Below are positions 39,775-50,900 of a stretch of 64,000 nt of DNA, in pieces. The notes below the pieces were generated by a model. That model was not told the origin of the DNA and ran no database searches. It saw only the letters and a list, made by a program, of their open reading frames with translations. Numbering within the stretch: position 1 is the first letter of the stretch; each line of letters starts with the position of its first letter. The position numbers and the translations under genes are program-made. The stretch is from Diplonema japonicum (taxonomy: Eukaryota > Euglenozoa > Diplonemea > Diplonemida > Diplonemidae): positions 186,001 to 250,000 of the forward strand of contig OZ025656.1 of NCBI GenBank assembly GCA_964019335.1, given 5' to 3'.

Positions 39775-39806
<32 letters not shown>

Positions 39807-40105
39807 CAAAAAGGCGCAATTCGTTTTCACAGTTTCTTTTTCTTCTTCCCAAAACCATAAACCTCTTCGGGTCCGTAAACAGAAAAAAAAAAGGGGTGTT
39901 AAAAAGAGAAGGGGGGGGGGGAAAGAAATATGGGGGGAGGACAACCCGGAGATGGGAAGGGGGGGGAAAAAAAAGTAGCTTACTTACTCTTTGCTTTTTT
40001 TATTTTTATTTTTTTTTTTTTCGTTCCCCGTTTACAAAAAAAAAAAAAAAAAAAAAAAGGGTTCACACAAAAAAACCTTCTTTTTATATACCACAAAAAA
40101 AAAAA
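37528..40105. other. 2.6-kb gene-poor, homopolymer-rich region
   Basis: This gap lies between the two paralogous CCCH genes. It includes a ~47-nt A run at about 37907-37953, many T runs and a CAAAA pentamer repeat at 39781-39808. It contains copy B of the dispersed GGGYGGYCCTC element. No credible gene seen. Confidence 0.6.
38421..38463 (+). repeat. Dispersed GGGYGGYCCTC element, copy B
   Basis: AGGGCGGCCCTC and ACTTTGAGTTT are shared exactly with 41058-41100, while the centre differs. It is more distantly related to 4279-4317 and 43164-43203. It is preceded by CCTCCCATAGG, which also occurs near 42595. It lies about 900 nt downstream of the first CCCH gene. Confidence 0.6.
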
Positions 40106-40807
40106 ATGCACGGACCTGCATTGAGCGCCCCGCAAATCGTGACACCAAAGGCGTTTACGGTAAAGTTTCTATCAGGATTCGTCTCAGTAATGCACAGTGG
40201 GGGTGTTGCAGAGTACTTCGAAGATTGGCTGCACGAGGAGATAGTCTGGGCCACTGCACCGGACTCAGAGGTAAAATTCCACGCCAAGGGAAGACGGGAG
40301 GCCTGCGCTGCTTACAACAAAATAGTTGCCGAAGCATTTGGCGGCCCGAACTGCTCCGTATCCTTCGAGCTTAACAATGTGAAACAGGAGAGCGAAACAG
40401 AGATCATCGCAGATTTCACCATTTACCTCCCTCGAGTCGTGTACCGTACTTGGGAGATTGTGCTAAAGGACAGCAAGATCTACTCTATTTTCTGCAAGCC
40501 TCGTGTGATCCCAGCAGTTTTCGAAATGGAGCTACCCCCTCTTCCCCCCCCAACGACAGAGCGCCCCTGCAGCCACAACGAGTGGGACTCCGTCAGGGTG
40601 AAGAGAAAACAAATTCTACTTCGTTGCAGGAAGTGCGCCAGCCAGTGGAAGCTGCGGGCCGGAGAGATCACAAGATGTGTGAAATTTACCTCTGGCATGT
40701 GCCGTAAAGGCCCGTCTTGCACACTTTTCCACATTTATTCCCGAAAGCAAACAAAGGAAGAACGTCAGGCTGTGCTGCTAGCGGAGGCTTTGGCGAAAAT
40801 GCGGTGC

Positions 40808-40810
<3 letters not shown>
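40106..40810 (+). CDS. NTF2-like plus CCCH zinc-finger protein (paralogue 2)
   Basis: This intronless 234-aa protein has the same layout as the gene at 36712. An NTF2-like domain lies at about residues 15-135 (FLSGFVSVMHSGGVAEYFED, GRREACAAYNKIVAEAF). Next comes PCSHNEWDSVRVKR with LLRCRKCASQWKL at about 150-195. A C-x7-C-x5-C-x3-H finger (RCVKFTSGMC, then CTLFH) is at about 195-215. The first Cys spacing is one residue shorter than in paralogue 1. The start ATG sits directly after an A run. The open frame extends upstream through homopolymers and is not used. Likely RNA binding. Confidence 0.78.
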
Positions 40811-40857
<47 letters not shown>

Positions 40858-40873
40858 TTTGAGGAAACAGGGG

Positions 40874-40904
<31 letters not shown>

Positions 40905-41057
40905 GATTCCATTATTTCGAAGAAAATTTTTTTTTCTGGATTGAGGGGGGGGGGGGGGGGAAGAAAGGGAAAAAAAAGTCTTTTCATTTTTTTTCTGTAT
41001 TTTTCCTCCTCCCTTTCCTCGTTTTTTCTTTTCTTTTTTTTCTTTTCTTTTTTTACA

Positions 41058-41100
41058 AGGGCGGCCCTCCATGAGGGGGTTTGCCCCGCACTTTGAGTTT
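41058..41100 (+). repeat. Dispersed GGGYGGYCCTC element, copy C
   Basis: This copy folds best: CCCTC-CAT-GAGGG forms a 5-bp stem, enclosed by GGGC pairing with GCCC. It shares its first 12 and last 11 bases with copy B. It lies about 250 nt downstream of the second CCCH gene. Confidence 0.65.
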
Positions 41101-42734
41101 TTTTGTGTTTGTGTGAATCGCGGATGTGGAATATGTAAGAAATCTTTTGAAGGTGGGGAAAAAAAAAAAGAAATTGAAATAAATGAATCTATTCCCATGT
41201 CCTGTACCCTCTTATCCCTCCCTCCCTCTCCCCATTTTGTTTCTCTTTACCACAATTTTCTTTTTTGATTTATGTTTCTCTTTTTCTTTTTCCGTCCGCG
41301 AGCGTAGAGAGAGGGAGGGAGAAAAAAAAGGTTTAGGCTATATTATCTACCCTACTCATTCTCTCCTCCCTTCCCTGCTCTTAAAGGACAAAAGTAAACA
41401 ATTGATGAAATGGGGCGGAGAAAAAGAAAAAAGAAAAAAGAAAAGGATAGAGGAGAGAAAAGAAGCAGTTGCCCGCTCTCTGTACTTTTACTTTTTTTTA
41501 TTTATTTACCCATTTCACACCCTTTTTTTTCTTTCAAAAAAAAAAACTTTTGTTTCCAGGTGCTTTTTTTTTTCTTTTTTTTTTTTTGATAAAGAAAAAT
41601 CGCAATACAAAATTTGGGAAGGAAAAAAAAAAAAAAAAAGAAAGGAAATTTTTTTTGTTCTTTTAATTCATGTATTAAAGAGGGCTGACCTCAAGTGCAA
41701 CCGTCGTTCTACTTTTGAGTATTCTCTTCCCCTCAAGATGAAGACTTGAGTACTGCATATGATAAAAATGCTTGAAGAAAAAAAAAAAGAACAACGGAAA
41801 AAAAAAGGAGGGAACACAATCGTAGTTTTTTTTTTTTTTCTCCTCCCTCCCCCTTTCTCCCCAAAGGTCTGGTTTTTGCACTTTTTTTTTGACTTTGTCA
41901 AAAAAAAAAAAAAAAAAAAAAAAGTGAAACCTGACAAAATGGGGAGCGGAGAAAAGGAGGGGGAGGGATGAAGGGAGAAAAAAAAATCAGAGGCCCCCCT
42001 CTTTCTTATACATGTGATACCTACTTGCAAAGGTTGTAGCATTTCTAAACTCAAAGAAGAAAAATCTCCTAATATGCTGGGGATGAAAAAAAAAAAAGAA
42101 AAGAAAGCACTTTTCTTTTGCACCCCTTTCTATTTTTTTAAGGCGAATCCTGTCAAATACTGCAGATTCCCCTCAAAAAACGCGTTTTCTTTTTTCTTCT
42201 TTTTTTTTCTTTTCTTATCCCACAAATGGATAAATTGGGATAAAAAGGTTTAAAAAAAAAAAAAAAAAAAAAGATTGACGGGCATAACAAAAAAAATAGG
42301 TCTCAGCACCTGTTTTCTCGTCTTTTTTTTCTTTCTCGTTTGCTCCCTTTTTCTCTGTTCAGTTGCCCGCTAGTTCCCCTTCCTTTTTTCTTCTTTTTTT
42401 TTTTTTTAAATCTCTTTCACTGAACAGAAGGAAAAAAAAAAAAAAAATGAACCCGAATAAACTTTTAAAAACCCTTAAACGAGGACATTATTTCTCCCTG
42501 TTAGTTTTTTTCGTGGGGGGGGGGGAGAACAAGTCAAACCAAGCGTGCGAAAAAAGAAGAGAGTTGTTTCTCTATTTTCTTTTACACAGTGCCCACCTCC
42601 CATAGGGAGGGCAGGCAGGTGAACTGTGCAAGATTAAAAAAAAGAAAAGAAAAGAAAATAGTCTCTCCCGGCAATGAATTTTCATTTTTTTTTTAAGGTG
42701 GTGGGGATAACATGGAAATATAAGAAGTACATCA

Positions 42735-43015
42735 GATGTGTTGTTCGCTGTTGACCTCCTCGTCGGTCATCACCGGTAGCGCCCGAGTGGAAGAACGTAA
42801 CGCAGATGCTCAGGGTGACGAACAGGCAGCAAACTGCACGAGCGCAGAATCTTGGTTACCCGGGACGCCCCGGCTAGGGTTGAGCACCGCACGCATTAAG
42901 GACACGACGCGGAACGCAGAAGAAGCTACTGCTCGGCCGAGGAGCGCCCCCTGTAATCAAGTAGGTAGTTCGTGCTTCATTGCACGCTTAACGCCACCTA
43001 GTGTTGCAATTAAAG
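42735..43015. ncRNA. GC-balanced island of unknown nature (candidate non-coding RNA)
   Basis: About 280 nt of complex sequence with no homopolymer runs stands out inside poly-A/T DNA. It contains several local pairings: GACC/GGTC near 42762-42777, the palindrome CTCGGCCGAG near 42932, and a long-range CTCCTCG/CGAGGAG. A 142-codon frame crosses it but has no protein-like pattern and ends in homopolymers. I found no tRNA, 5S, U6 or RNase P signature by eye. It could be a structural RNA gene or a mobile-element remnant. Confidence 0.25.
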
Positions 43016-43163
43016 CCCCATTTTTTTTTTTTTACTTCAATTCTTGTTTTTTTTTTTTTTTTTTCTCCCTCTTTTCATTTTCATTTTGTTCTTCGCACCC
43101 ACAAAAGTTTCATTGCTATTGGTGGACTATTCCCCCTTTTTTTATTATTATTTTTATTGGTTG

Positions 43164-43203
43164 AGGGTGGTCCTCAAGTTGGGTTTGCCCTTAAACATTA
43201 GCC
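43164..43203 (+). repeat. Dispersed GGGYGGYCCTC element, copy D
   Basis: This copy is nearly identical to copy A (4279-4317), sharing AGGGTGGTCCTCAAG and TTTGCCCTTAAACAT. It is not next to any gene, lying 2.4 kb from the nearest one. Confidence 0.6.
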
Positions 43204-43568
43204 TTTGTTTGTTTTCTGCATAGTACTGTGATCACACCCTTTTTTTAAAAGAAAATCCTTTTCCCCCCTCTCTAGTATCTCTCATTTCTTAATTGTTGAA
43301 TTTCTTAGTTTTCTTTCCCCTTCAGTTTTCTTCCTCTTTCGCACCCCCCCCCTTTTTTTCCCCTCTCCAAAATGTTTCGCCCTTTAGAGAATGTTAAAAA
43401 AAATTAAACTATTTGGAAAAAAAAAAAAAGAAAGAGAAATGACACTGGTCTGGGGAGAGCAAGAAGGAGAAAACGAAAGAAGAGCCCTCTCCTTGTTTTC
43501 CTTGTCCCCCCCCCCCCCCCCCCCAGTGGTGCACGTTCCCTTTCGTTAAGTTTTTAAAAGAAGTCTGT

Positions 43569-43640
43569 CTGGATGGGTTCGCCGTTGCCTCGGTGAACCT
43601 AGATGTAACTAGGACCCTACCTGTCCGATAGCCATCCCAG
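43569..43640 (+). ncRNA. Cloverleaf-like 72-nt candidate structured RNA
   Basis: CTGGATGG (43569-43576) pairs with CCATCCCAG (43632-43640) with one bulge. Inside are GGTTCGCCG/CGGTGAACC (9 bp including one G-U, loop TTGCCT), CCTAG/CTAGG (5 bp, sharing two bases with the first hairpin) and GGAC/GTCC (4 bp). The three-hairpin layout and the length resemble a tRNA, but the arm sizes and loops do not match and no T-loop consensus is present. Confidence 0.35.
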
Positions 43641-46129
43641 AAAAAGGGCGGAGGAAGGGGGAGGAAGGGAAAAAAAAAAAGAAAGAAGGAATTAGGGGGG
43701 AGGAAAGAAATGTTTTAAAAAAAAATGAGAGGTGTAGAGGTGACAGGTGTAGGGAAAGGGGGGGGAAAAGAAAGGGCGTGTGGATGTGTGTTGTTTTTTT
43801 TTTTTTTTTTTTTTTTTTTTTTCACTTCATTTTATTTTATTTTTGACTACAAAAAAAAACCAACTAAATTACGCCCCCATGTTTCCTTTTTTTTTTTCTC
43901 GTTGCATTGAATTTTTTTTTTCCCGGGGATATTCATCAATTGGTTATTTTTATTTTTATTTTTTTATTCCCCTCCACTCCACTTTTGTTCCCACTACTCG
44001 ATCATATATTATAAAAAATAAAAAGAAAAGAAGAAAAAAAAAAGAAAGAAGAAAAAAAAAGAATAATGGTGCACGCAACCATTCATGCACCCGACGATAA
44101 GGGACAGGCCAGCAGCTTGCACCTTTCTGGTGAAGTCCGTCTATTTACATTTTTTGGCCTTTTTCCTGAAATTCTCTTGTGCTAAGAAGAAGAAGATGAT
44201 AAAGAAGAAAGATATATAAACACAAAAAAAAGGGGGGGGGGAAAGGAAAGCACTCTAAAAGTGTGTTTTAAAGCGTGTTTTTTAAAAAAAAAAAGAAGCG
44301 AATGATAAAAAGAAAAAAAAGACCCCCTATTTGCCCCACCCAAGTTAAGGACAAATTCAAAAAAAAAAAAAGGGCAAAGGGGGAGCTTTGATACACCGCG
44401 GATGTTACTCTTGGCGACCTTCACTCCCTCTTCCTACATTTTTTTTTTTTTTTTTTTTTTTTTTGAAAGCAACGAGATTTATTTAAGTTTCGGTTCTTTT
44501 TTTTTTTTTTTTTTTTTTTTGTGGGCAATTTTTTTTTTCTCCCTTCGTTGAACACGCTTGATTTTGTTTCATGTTTTCTATTTTTTTTTTGTTCTCTTTA
44601 CACGTATAATGGGTACGCGTGTTATCCCACCCCCCCCCGAATTTCTTCTTTTTCTCTTCTTCTTCTCCATTCTCTTTTATTCCCTAAGAAAATCGAGAGG
44701 CAAAAAAAATCTTTCTGTATCGCTTCTAGTAGAAAAAAAAAGAAAAAAAAAACCTTAAAGCGGGTGCCGTTGATGTCGCAATTTTCTCCCCCCCCCCCCC
44801 ATTCCTTCCTTTCCCCTCTTTATTTTTCCTGTGGCAATATTAAATGAGAATAGAAATAGAATATAAAAAAAAGATGCTGTTGACTCCTTAATGATCCCCT
44901 AGTCTAAAGAGGGGGGGGGGGGGGGGGTAACATGTATTCATTTAGGGTTGCCATTTACTCTCTCTCCTACAAAATAAAGAACTACTGGCAGCTTGCGGCA
45001 CTTTATTCAGGGATGAAAGCTAAGAAAGTCTACAGCAATCAAAAAAAAAAAGAAAAAAAAACACACACACACCTGTGTCACAGTGCTTGCTGATTAAGGA
45101 AGACTGCCGCCCCATTGGAAAATCTCAAGCCTTTTTTCGGGGCAGGGGAAGGGGGGGGGGGAACAAAATAAAACTTTCTCGCCATCTTTTTTTTTTTTTT
45201 TTTTTTTTTGCCACTAAAAAATTCCTTCTTTTGCCTCTTGTGTTATTCTTTGATGACATGGCGAAAAGTTTTTTTTTTTTAAACTTTTTTCATTTGCCGG
45301 TATCCCTATTTTTTTCTACTTGTATGAATATAATAACAAGCCCCAAATTTTGGCTCACGAGGGCAGGAAAGGCAAATAGCCCGGTTATGAGTTGGGGCAC
45401 CTCCTTTATTATGCTCCCTTTTTTTTTTTTTTTTACAATTCGAGCAGTTTCTTTTTTTTTTTCTCTGGTTATTATGCCTAAGAGAAAAAAAAAAAAGAAA
45501 AAAAAAAGAAGAAGAAAAAAAAAAAAGAAAAAAAAAACAGGGAAGAAACCCTGACATGAAAGGGAGGGGAGCCGTTTTCTCCCTTTAGTCGTGCGTAGAA
45601 ATTTACATTCCTGGAAACGTAGCTTTTTTTTTTTTTCTCTTCAAATTGCGCACCCCTTTCCCCGTCTTTCTTGTTTCTCTCCCTTTCTCGTTTTACCTTT
45701 CTTTTTTTTTTTTTCTGCTTTCTCCTCTTACATTTCCTAGCTCTTCTTCCCTCCAGAAAAGTGGATTTTTTTTTGGACCTTTGTTTGGCAAAAAGGAGGG
45801 TTTTTTTCTTTCTTTCTTTCTTTCTTTTTTTTTTTTATTCCTGTTCTCAAAAAACAAGAGAAAGCCCAACACACACCCCCTTTTTTTTTTAGAGGGGTGT
45901 AGGTCAAGACCCAATGAATAGAAATAAAAACAAGACTGGAATTTCTTTTTTATTTTTTTTTTTCCCTTTAGTTTTCACCCCGCCCTTTCCTTGGGGGGGG
46001 AAAAAAAAATCATAAACAGGGCAGTGAGGGAGAGAGAAAGGAAGGGGGTACAAGAGTACGAAGTACGAGAAGAAAAATATAATATAAAACAAAAACAAAA
46101 AAAATACTTTAAAAAAAAAAAAAAAAAAA

Positions 46130-47730
46130 ATGCCACCACCAGCGGACCCCAAAAGCGATGCCGCTTTTATGAAATTTATCGGGAGAGAATTGGCAATGGA
46201 TGATGAGACAGTGCAAAGGTATGGCTTTTTTTTTTTTTTTTTTTTTTTTCTTCTTCCCCCCTTTACATTCTCTCCCTCCCTCAGCTTGACATCAGGACGA
46301 GCTTTTAAAAAGCAACTACCGGGTTTATGGGAGAAATACCAAACAGCACCAAACACACAACCTACGAAGGAAGCATCGGAAGGCGAGAGTTCTGAGAGCT
46401 CGCTGACGGTAGATGTGGAAGAGGCTGTGGTTGAAGAAAAATCGCAGAGCAGCAACGACGACAGCAGCAGCCTGGAATCACTGAGCAGCAGCTCTGAAAA
46501 AAAAAATAAAAATGAATCTGACAGTGATGACGACAGCAGCAGCAGCAGCAGCAGTCTTGCCGACGACACGGACTCCGTAAACACAAAACCCACACCACCC
46601 GGCCTGTCCAAAGAAGACCAGTTCATTATGTCCCAAGGCTGGGCCACTGACACCGATGACCTGATCGCATTCAAGTCCGCACGAAGTTACGCGAAAAAAT
46701 ACCTCCCCATTGTGGAAGAAGCGATGAAGAACGGTGGGGTCGCTCCGAAGAAACCTGAAGAACAACAAAAACCCGCCCTCGCGGAAGAGGCAGACACCGA
46801 ACCCGAAAAATTCAAAGCAAAACCATACGGCGGCGAGAAAGGACCATTGGGAACATGTCTACTCGTCAGCCACATCCCCACTAGCTGGTACAACATAGAC
46901 GCCAGCAAAGCAATGCTCTCAAAAAGTGCTTACAAATCAGCGCTCTCCAGTATGGGGAACAACACACGAGAAGCGGGTGTTTTGAAGCGAAAACTCTCAT
47001 CTTTTGAAGGCGACGCGGATGAAAACGGTTTTGGAAAGCAGATCACCTCCGTGTTGGGTTGTACAGAAGGTGTTCAGAGCGTGCGGCCATTGACCTTGCA
47101 TGATGCCTTCTTGGGTGCTTGCATTATCCGGTTTACAAATTCCTCCATCGCTGAGAGCACGATGTCACGGCTTCGCGGTGATAAGCCGTCTGGATTAACA
47201 ACCATTAACGTTGCGGTGAAGGGGCACACCCTCAGCGTGTCTCTTACCTTCCCTCCTACAATACCTGAACCGCAGCCTGATGGTCTCTTTACCCCGTTCA
47301 TATTGACCCAACCTCCTGATGTCGTACGTATTAAGAAGAAGAAGCAGTTCGACAACAACAAAGAAAAATGGTGGGAACAAAGCTACAGCAAAAAAGAGGA
47401 GAAAGAAGACCCCGCTGCTGTTCAAAAACAGGAGGTGGAAAAGGCAAAGGAAGAGAAGAAGGTTGAAGCGATATCTGCAGCAAAGGTATGGAGGGGGAGG
47501 GGAGGGGAGGGGAGGGATTGACAACCCCAACAGACGTTCACCGAATACATCATGGCAAAGATGGGCCTCGATCAGGAGTCGTTGGACTCTTACATGTCCA
47601 GTAGGAAGTTTATTAAGGTATGAGAACAGAGGGGGGAGAAAAAAAAGAAGAAGAAAAAAAAAGAAAAAAAAGAAAAAAACATTAACAGGTTAAAGAGAGC
47701 CTGGAAAACGAGTGGAAGGCATCATTATAA
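46130..47730 (+). CDS. Acidic Ser-rich hypothetical protein with repeated terminal motif, four exons
   Basis: The inferred CDS is join(46130..46218,46285..47485,47534..47617,47689..47730), 471 aa, with introns of 66, 48 and 71 nt (all GTATG; TCAG or ACAG). The first intron is a stop-free multiple of three. N-terminal FMKFIGRELAMDDETV and the third-exon FTEYIMAKMGLDQESL look like two copies of one short helical motif. Residues about 55-130 are an acidic Ser-rich stretch with an AGC-coded Ser run. The centre (about 215-370) has an RRM-like start (GTCLLVSHIP) and a later FLGACIIRFTNSS, possibly a divergent RRM with an insertion. A Lys/Glu-rich segment precedes the last exons. The start ATG follows a 20-nt A run. 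Function unknown. Confidence 0.72.
47486..47533 (+). other. G-rich intron with GGGGA repeats
   Basis: This inferred 48-nt intron of the preceding gene contains GGGGG followed by three AGGGG units and AGGG (about 47493-47517), then ends CCCCAACAG. The G tracts meet the simple pattern for an RNA or DNA G-quadruplex. Confidence 0.5.
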
Positions 47731-47983
47731 GAAGAGGAAAAAAAAAAGGAATTGTTTATTGTAAAAGGGAAGAAAGAAGCAGGAAGAACAAAAAAAAAAT
47801 CAACACACACGCCGCCGTCCCCCCACCCCCCTTCATAATCCTTGTTATCATCAATATGCTTGAACATGGTGGATCTTTCTCTTTTTTTTTTTTTTTTTTT
47901 TTTTTGTTTTTTTTTTTCTCTTTCTTCCCTCGACCGTTGTTTTTATTCCACAGATTATAACAGGAAGAGGGGGATGCTGGTGT

Positions 47984-50900
47984 ATGAGGGAGATCGGCAA
48001 GAAGATTCTGCAGAAGGCAGCTGCGTATCTCTTCGACGATGCGGGCGTACACAGGTTGGAAACAACCTCTTATGAGGACATCATGAATGGCTTCATAACG
48101 GGTGGGATCGACGTCTTCAGTTTTGTTGTGTACCAAGATGAACACGAAATGACAATGAACGACGCACCCCCACCACCTCCACAAATAGAACTCGTGACAG
48201 ATCAAAAGGGGTCAAAACGTCGGTCGCGTACTGGCAGCACCGCGGCGGTCATCTTCAGTCCTCGGAAAACAGTTCATTACCAAGAAGGCTGTCATGCTGT
48301 GGGAGTTGGTTTTGTTAGCCCCTACAGGGAGTCGTTTTGTTCCATTCCATCTCCTGAGAGTTTCCACAGTAGGAACCTCCTTCAGATCCTTCCAGGGGGT
48401 TCCCCCACGACATCGAAAAGACGCAGCAGGTTCTGCTCTGTACCTATGGCCGTTTCTACGCTTGAGGAGAAGGTGGACATCATGACAGGTCTCCCACCCG
48501 AGTCGCATATCTTCCATCGTGCGTGCTTTGTGATCCGCCGTAAGCTTCCCAAGTCACTTTCTGACGTGGCCATGGGGCTTATCACATCGCCTTCTATGTC
48601 GCACATAACCAGAGCAATGCTTAGTGTCAACACGAAGGGTGTGAACAGCGGGCTGGTCCTCAATGCCGCCACTGCACTGCGCAACCTCTCCGAAGAGGAG
48701 CTTGCGTACACTGCCATCCCGCACATCACACCTGCTACGCTCAACAGCATCGATAGCTGCAGCAAAGCAATCGAGCGATGGATGTACTTCATGAACGGCA
48801 CTGTGGCGGAGAGCGTTCCGCACCACGAGCATACCATCACGGAGGGGCCTCATGTCGAACTTGACCAGTGGCGCACTTGTCTCCCGAAGTTGAAAGCTGT
48901 CTTGAAGCAGGCAAACCAACCATGTGTGCAGCAGGCACTGTCACTTTGCCCAGTTCATCTCCAGACAAGCTGGAAGGAAGCCGAAAATTGCGTGACGACA
49001 GGCATGAGAGAGGCCAGCGACATGATGCGGCCCTTGGCACGGTTGTCTCAGCTCTTTTCACCTCTGTACGGCGACGACCTTTCCCTGACGGTGACAGCGC
49101 TGCCGGGCATCTTCACCAACATGTTGTTGTTGCAGCACCTGAGCTACCATTACACCGATCTTGACAACATGACACGTTTGTTGAAGCGCGTCAGCATACA
49201 ACTCGTCACCCACCTCAAGGGGGCCATCCTGGAACGTTGCGCTGACGCATCCATCTGGCAGGCATCGCAAACCGAAGAGGGTTTGGACGCCTTGCTGCAG
49301 TGGTGCGACAGCGTGAAACACATCACTGCACTGTGCGAAGAGTCTATGCGAAAAGCCTTCACACAAGCGGGGCTGGACCTGCCTGTGGACGACATCTGCA
49401 GTTGCATCGTGTTGTTTGGAAGGCGTGTCTGCAAGCTAAAACAAGTCTTCCTCGTGTCAAAGCAGTTCAACATGTTCACTAATAGGAACATCCCTGGCAC
49501 CCCGCCCCTCGTGGATAGGTTTAAGTCTACCTTGTATCAGCTGCGTGCGAGCAGTCCCGACCTCTTGGAGTACACGTCCATCGGGTTCGACAAGGCGTGC
49601 GTCATGTTCATGTCAAGCACCACAGAGCTGGAGACGTCTGTGAAGGTGCTCATCAACAACGCCTTCGAGCGCATCACAGACGTGAACAAGGCTTCAGTGC
49701 TGCTGAAGAATTTTCTGGCCATCTTGACGGAGCCCCCTCTGCGTCATGAAGTACACAAAAAGCGCATGATCATACTAGAACACTTCACCTCCGACATGGC
49801 AAAAATGAGCAAGTTGCTGCGGGCGTCGAACAACAAGCCTCCTTTTTACAGGAACGCGCTTCCCATTTCCGCTGCCGTGGGCTGGGCCCGGCTGCTAAGC
49901 AGCAAGCTGCAACACTGCAACGGCGTGTTGAAGAAGGAACACCAGTCAGAGGGGACTTCGAAAATACTGCGGAAAGCGATCATTTCATACAACAAGGTGT
50001 TCAGGGAGCTGGTGGATTATGAAAATGTGTGGATGACCGCATGGGTGCAGTCTGCTGCAGAAGGCTTGAACGGTGTGAAGGAAACCCCCATACTTGTGCG
50101 GGCAACCAAAGGTTCCGAAGACATCCTCGCAGTGCACATCAGCAAAGCGTACATGCTGACCGTGTCGGCTGCCCGCCAGCTGCGTATCATGGGTGTTACC
50201 TTACCTCCTATGTTCCAGGCTGCTCTTGCCCTGCACCCATCGGTAATGGCGTCAAAGCAGCAGCTGCAGGGTGTTGTTGAGGAGTGTGCAGCGGTGCTCT
50301 CCTCCATCCCGTCGTACCTAAAATACATTACACGGCCCCTTGTTTCCACAGTGGAGAAGGTGCTCGAACCAGGACTAAACGGGACGCTCTCATGGGTTTC
50401 GGTGGGCATCACACAGTTCATATCAAGTTCCTCCACTGCAGTGGCCAAGCTCGCCGACGCCATGCAGCACGTGCGTGTGGTGATGAACGACTGGATAGGG
50501 CAGCTCCTGGAATGCCTCGGGGGGTGCAAGCTCATAGACGTGACGCAGGTGCCGTACACAATGGGCGATTTCATTGACGCGCAGATCTCTCATGTTGAGA
50601 AGCAACCCCACTTCATCGGGAAGTGGTGCAGCGCCGTGGAGAGGGGCTGCCACGCTATCGTGGACATCATCCCGAAGGACGAGCGTGGCGACGGTGCAGA
50701 ACGTGGTTTGCTGATGCACTTCCATCGTCAGGTCTGCAAAGAGATAATAAGGGCTACCTGCGCTTCGCTAGACGCCTTGCGAAAGCTTCTGTCACCACGG
50801 GAAAGCTCGAGCGTGTTCATGGTGAAGCAGCCCCCGCCACTGTTCAAGATCTACCTCCGCCTCACGCGCATCGGGTGGAAGATCGACCCGCCTGTAGGAT

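Larger units (their letters stand above)
40811..46129. other. 5.3-kb gene-poor, homopolymer-rich region
   Basis: This is the longest gap. It starts with a ~45-nt T run and contains dozens of other homopolymers. Features inside are element copies C (41058-41100) and D (43164-43203), a GC-balanced island at 42720-43015 and a cloverleaf-like structure at 43569-43640. Smaller balanced patches lie at 44080-44170, 44380-44435 and 44930-45060. Open frames are low complexity and rejected. Confidence 0.6.

Noticed and set aside
42736-43164. 142-codon frame over the GC-balanced island
   Set aside because: No protein-like periodicity or motif is visible, and the last third is homopolymer-coded. The island is reported as possible RNA instead.
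47856-47963. Mini-exon (MLEH) plus intron before the dynein start
   Set aside because: The donor GTGGAT is unlike the GTATG pattern, and the Met at 47984 gives a complete protein. It is mentioned only as an alternative.
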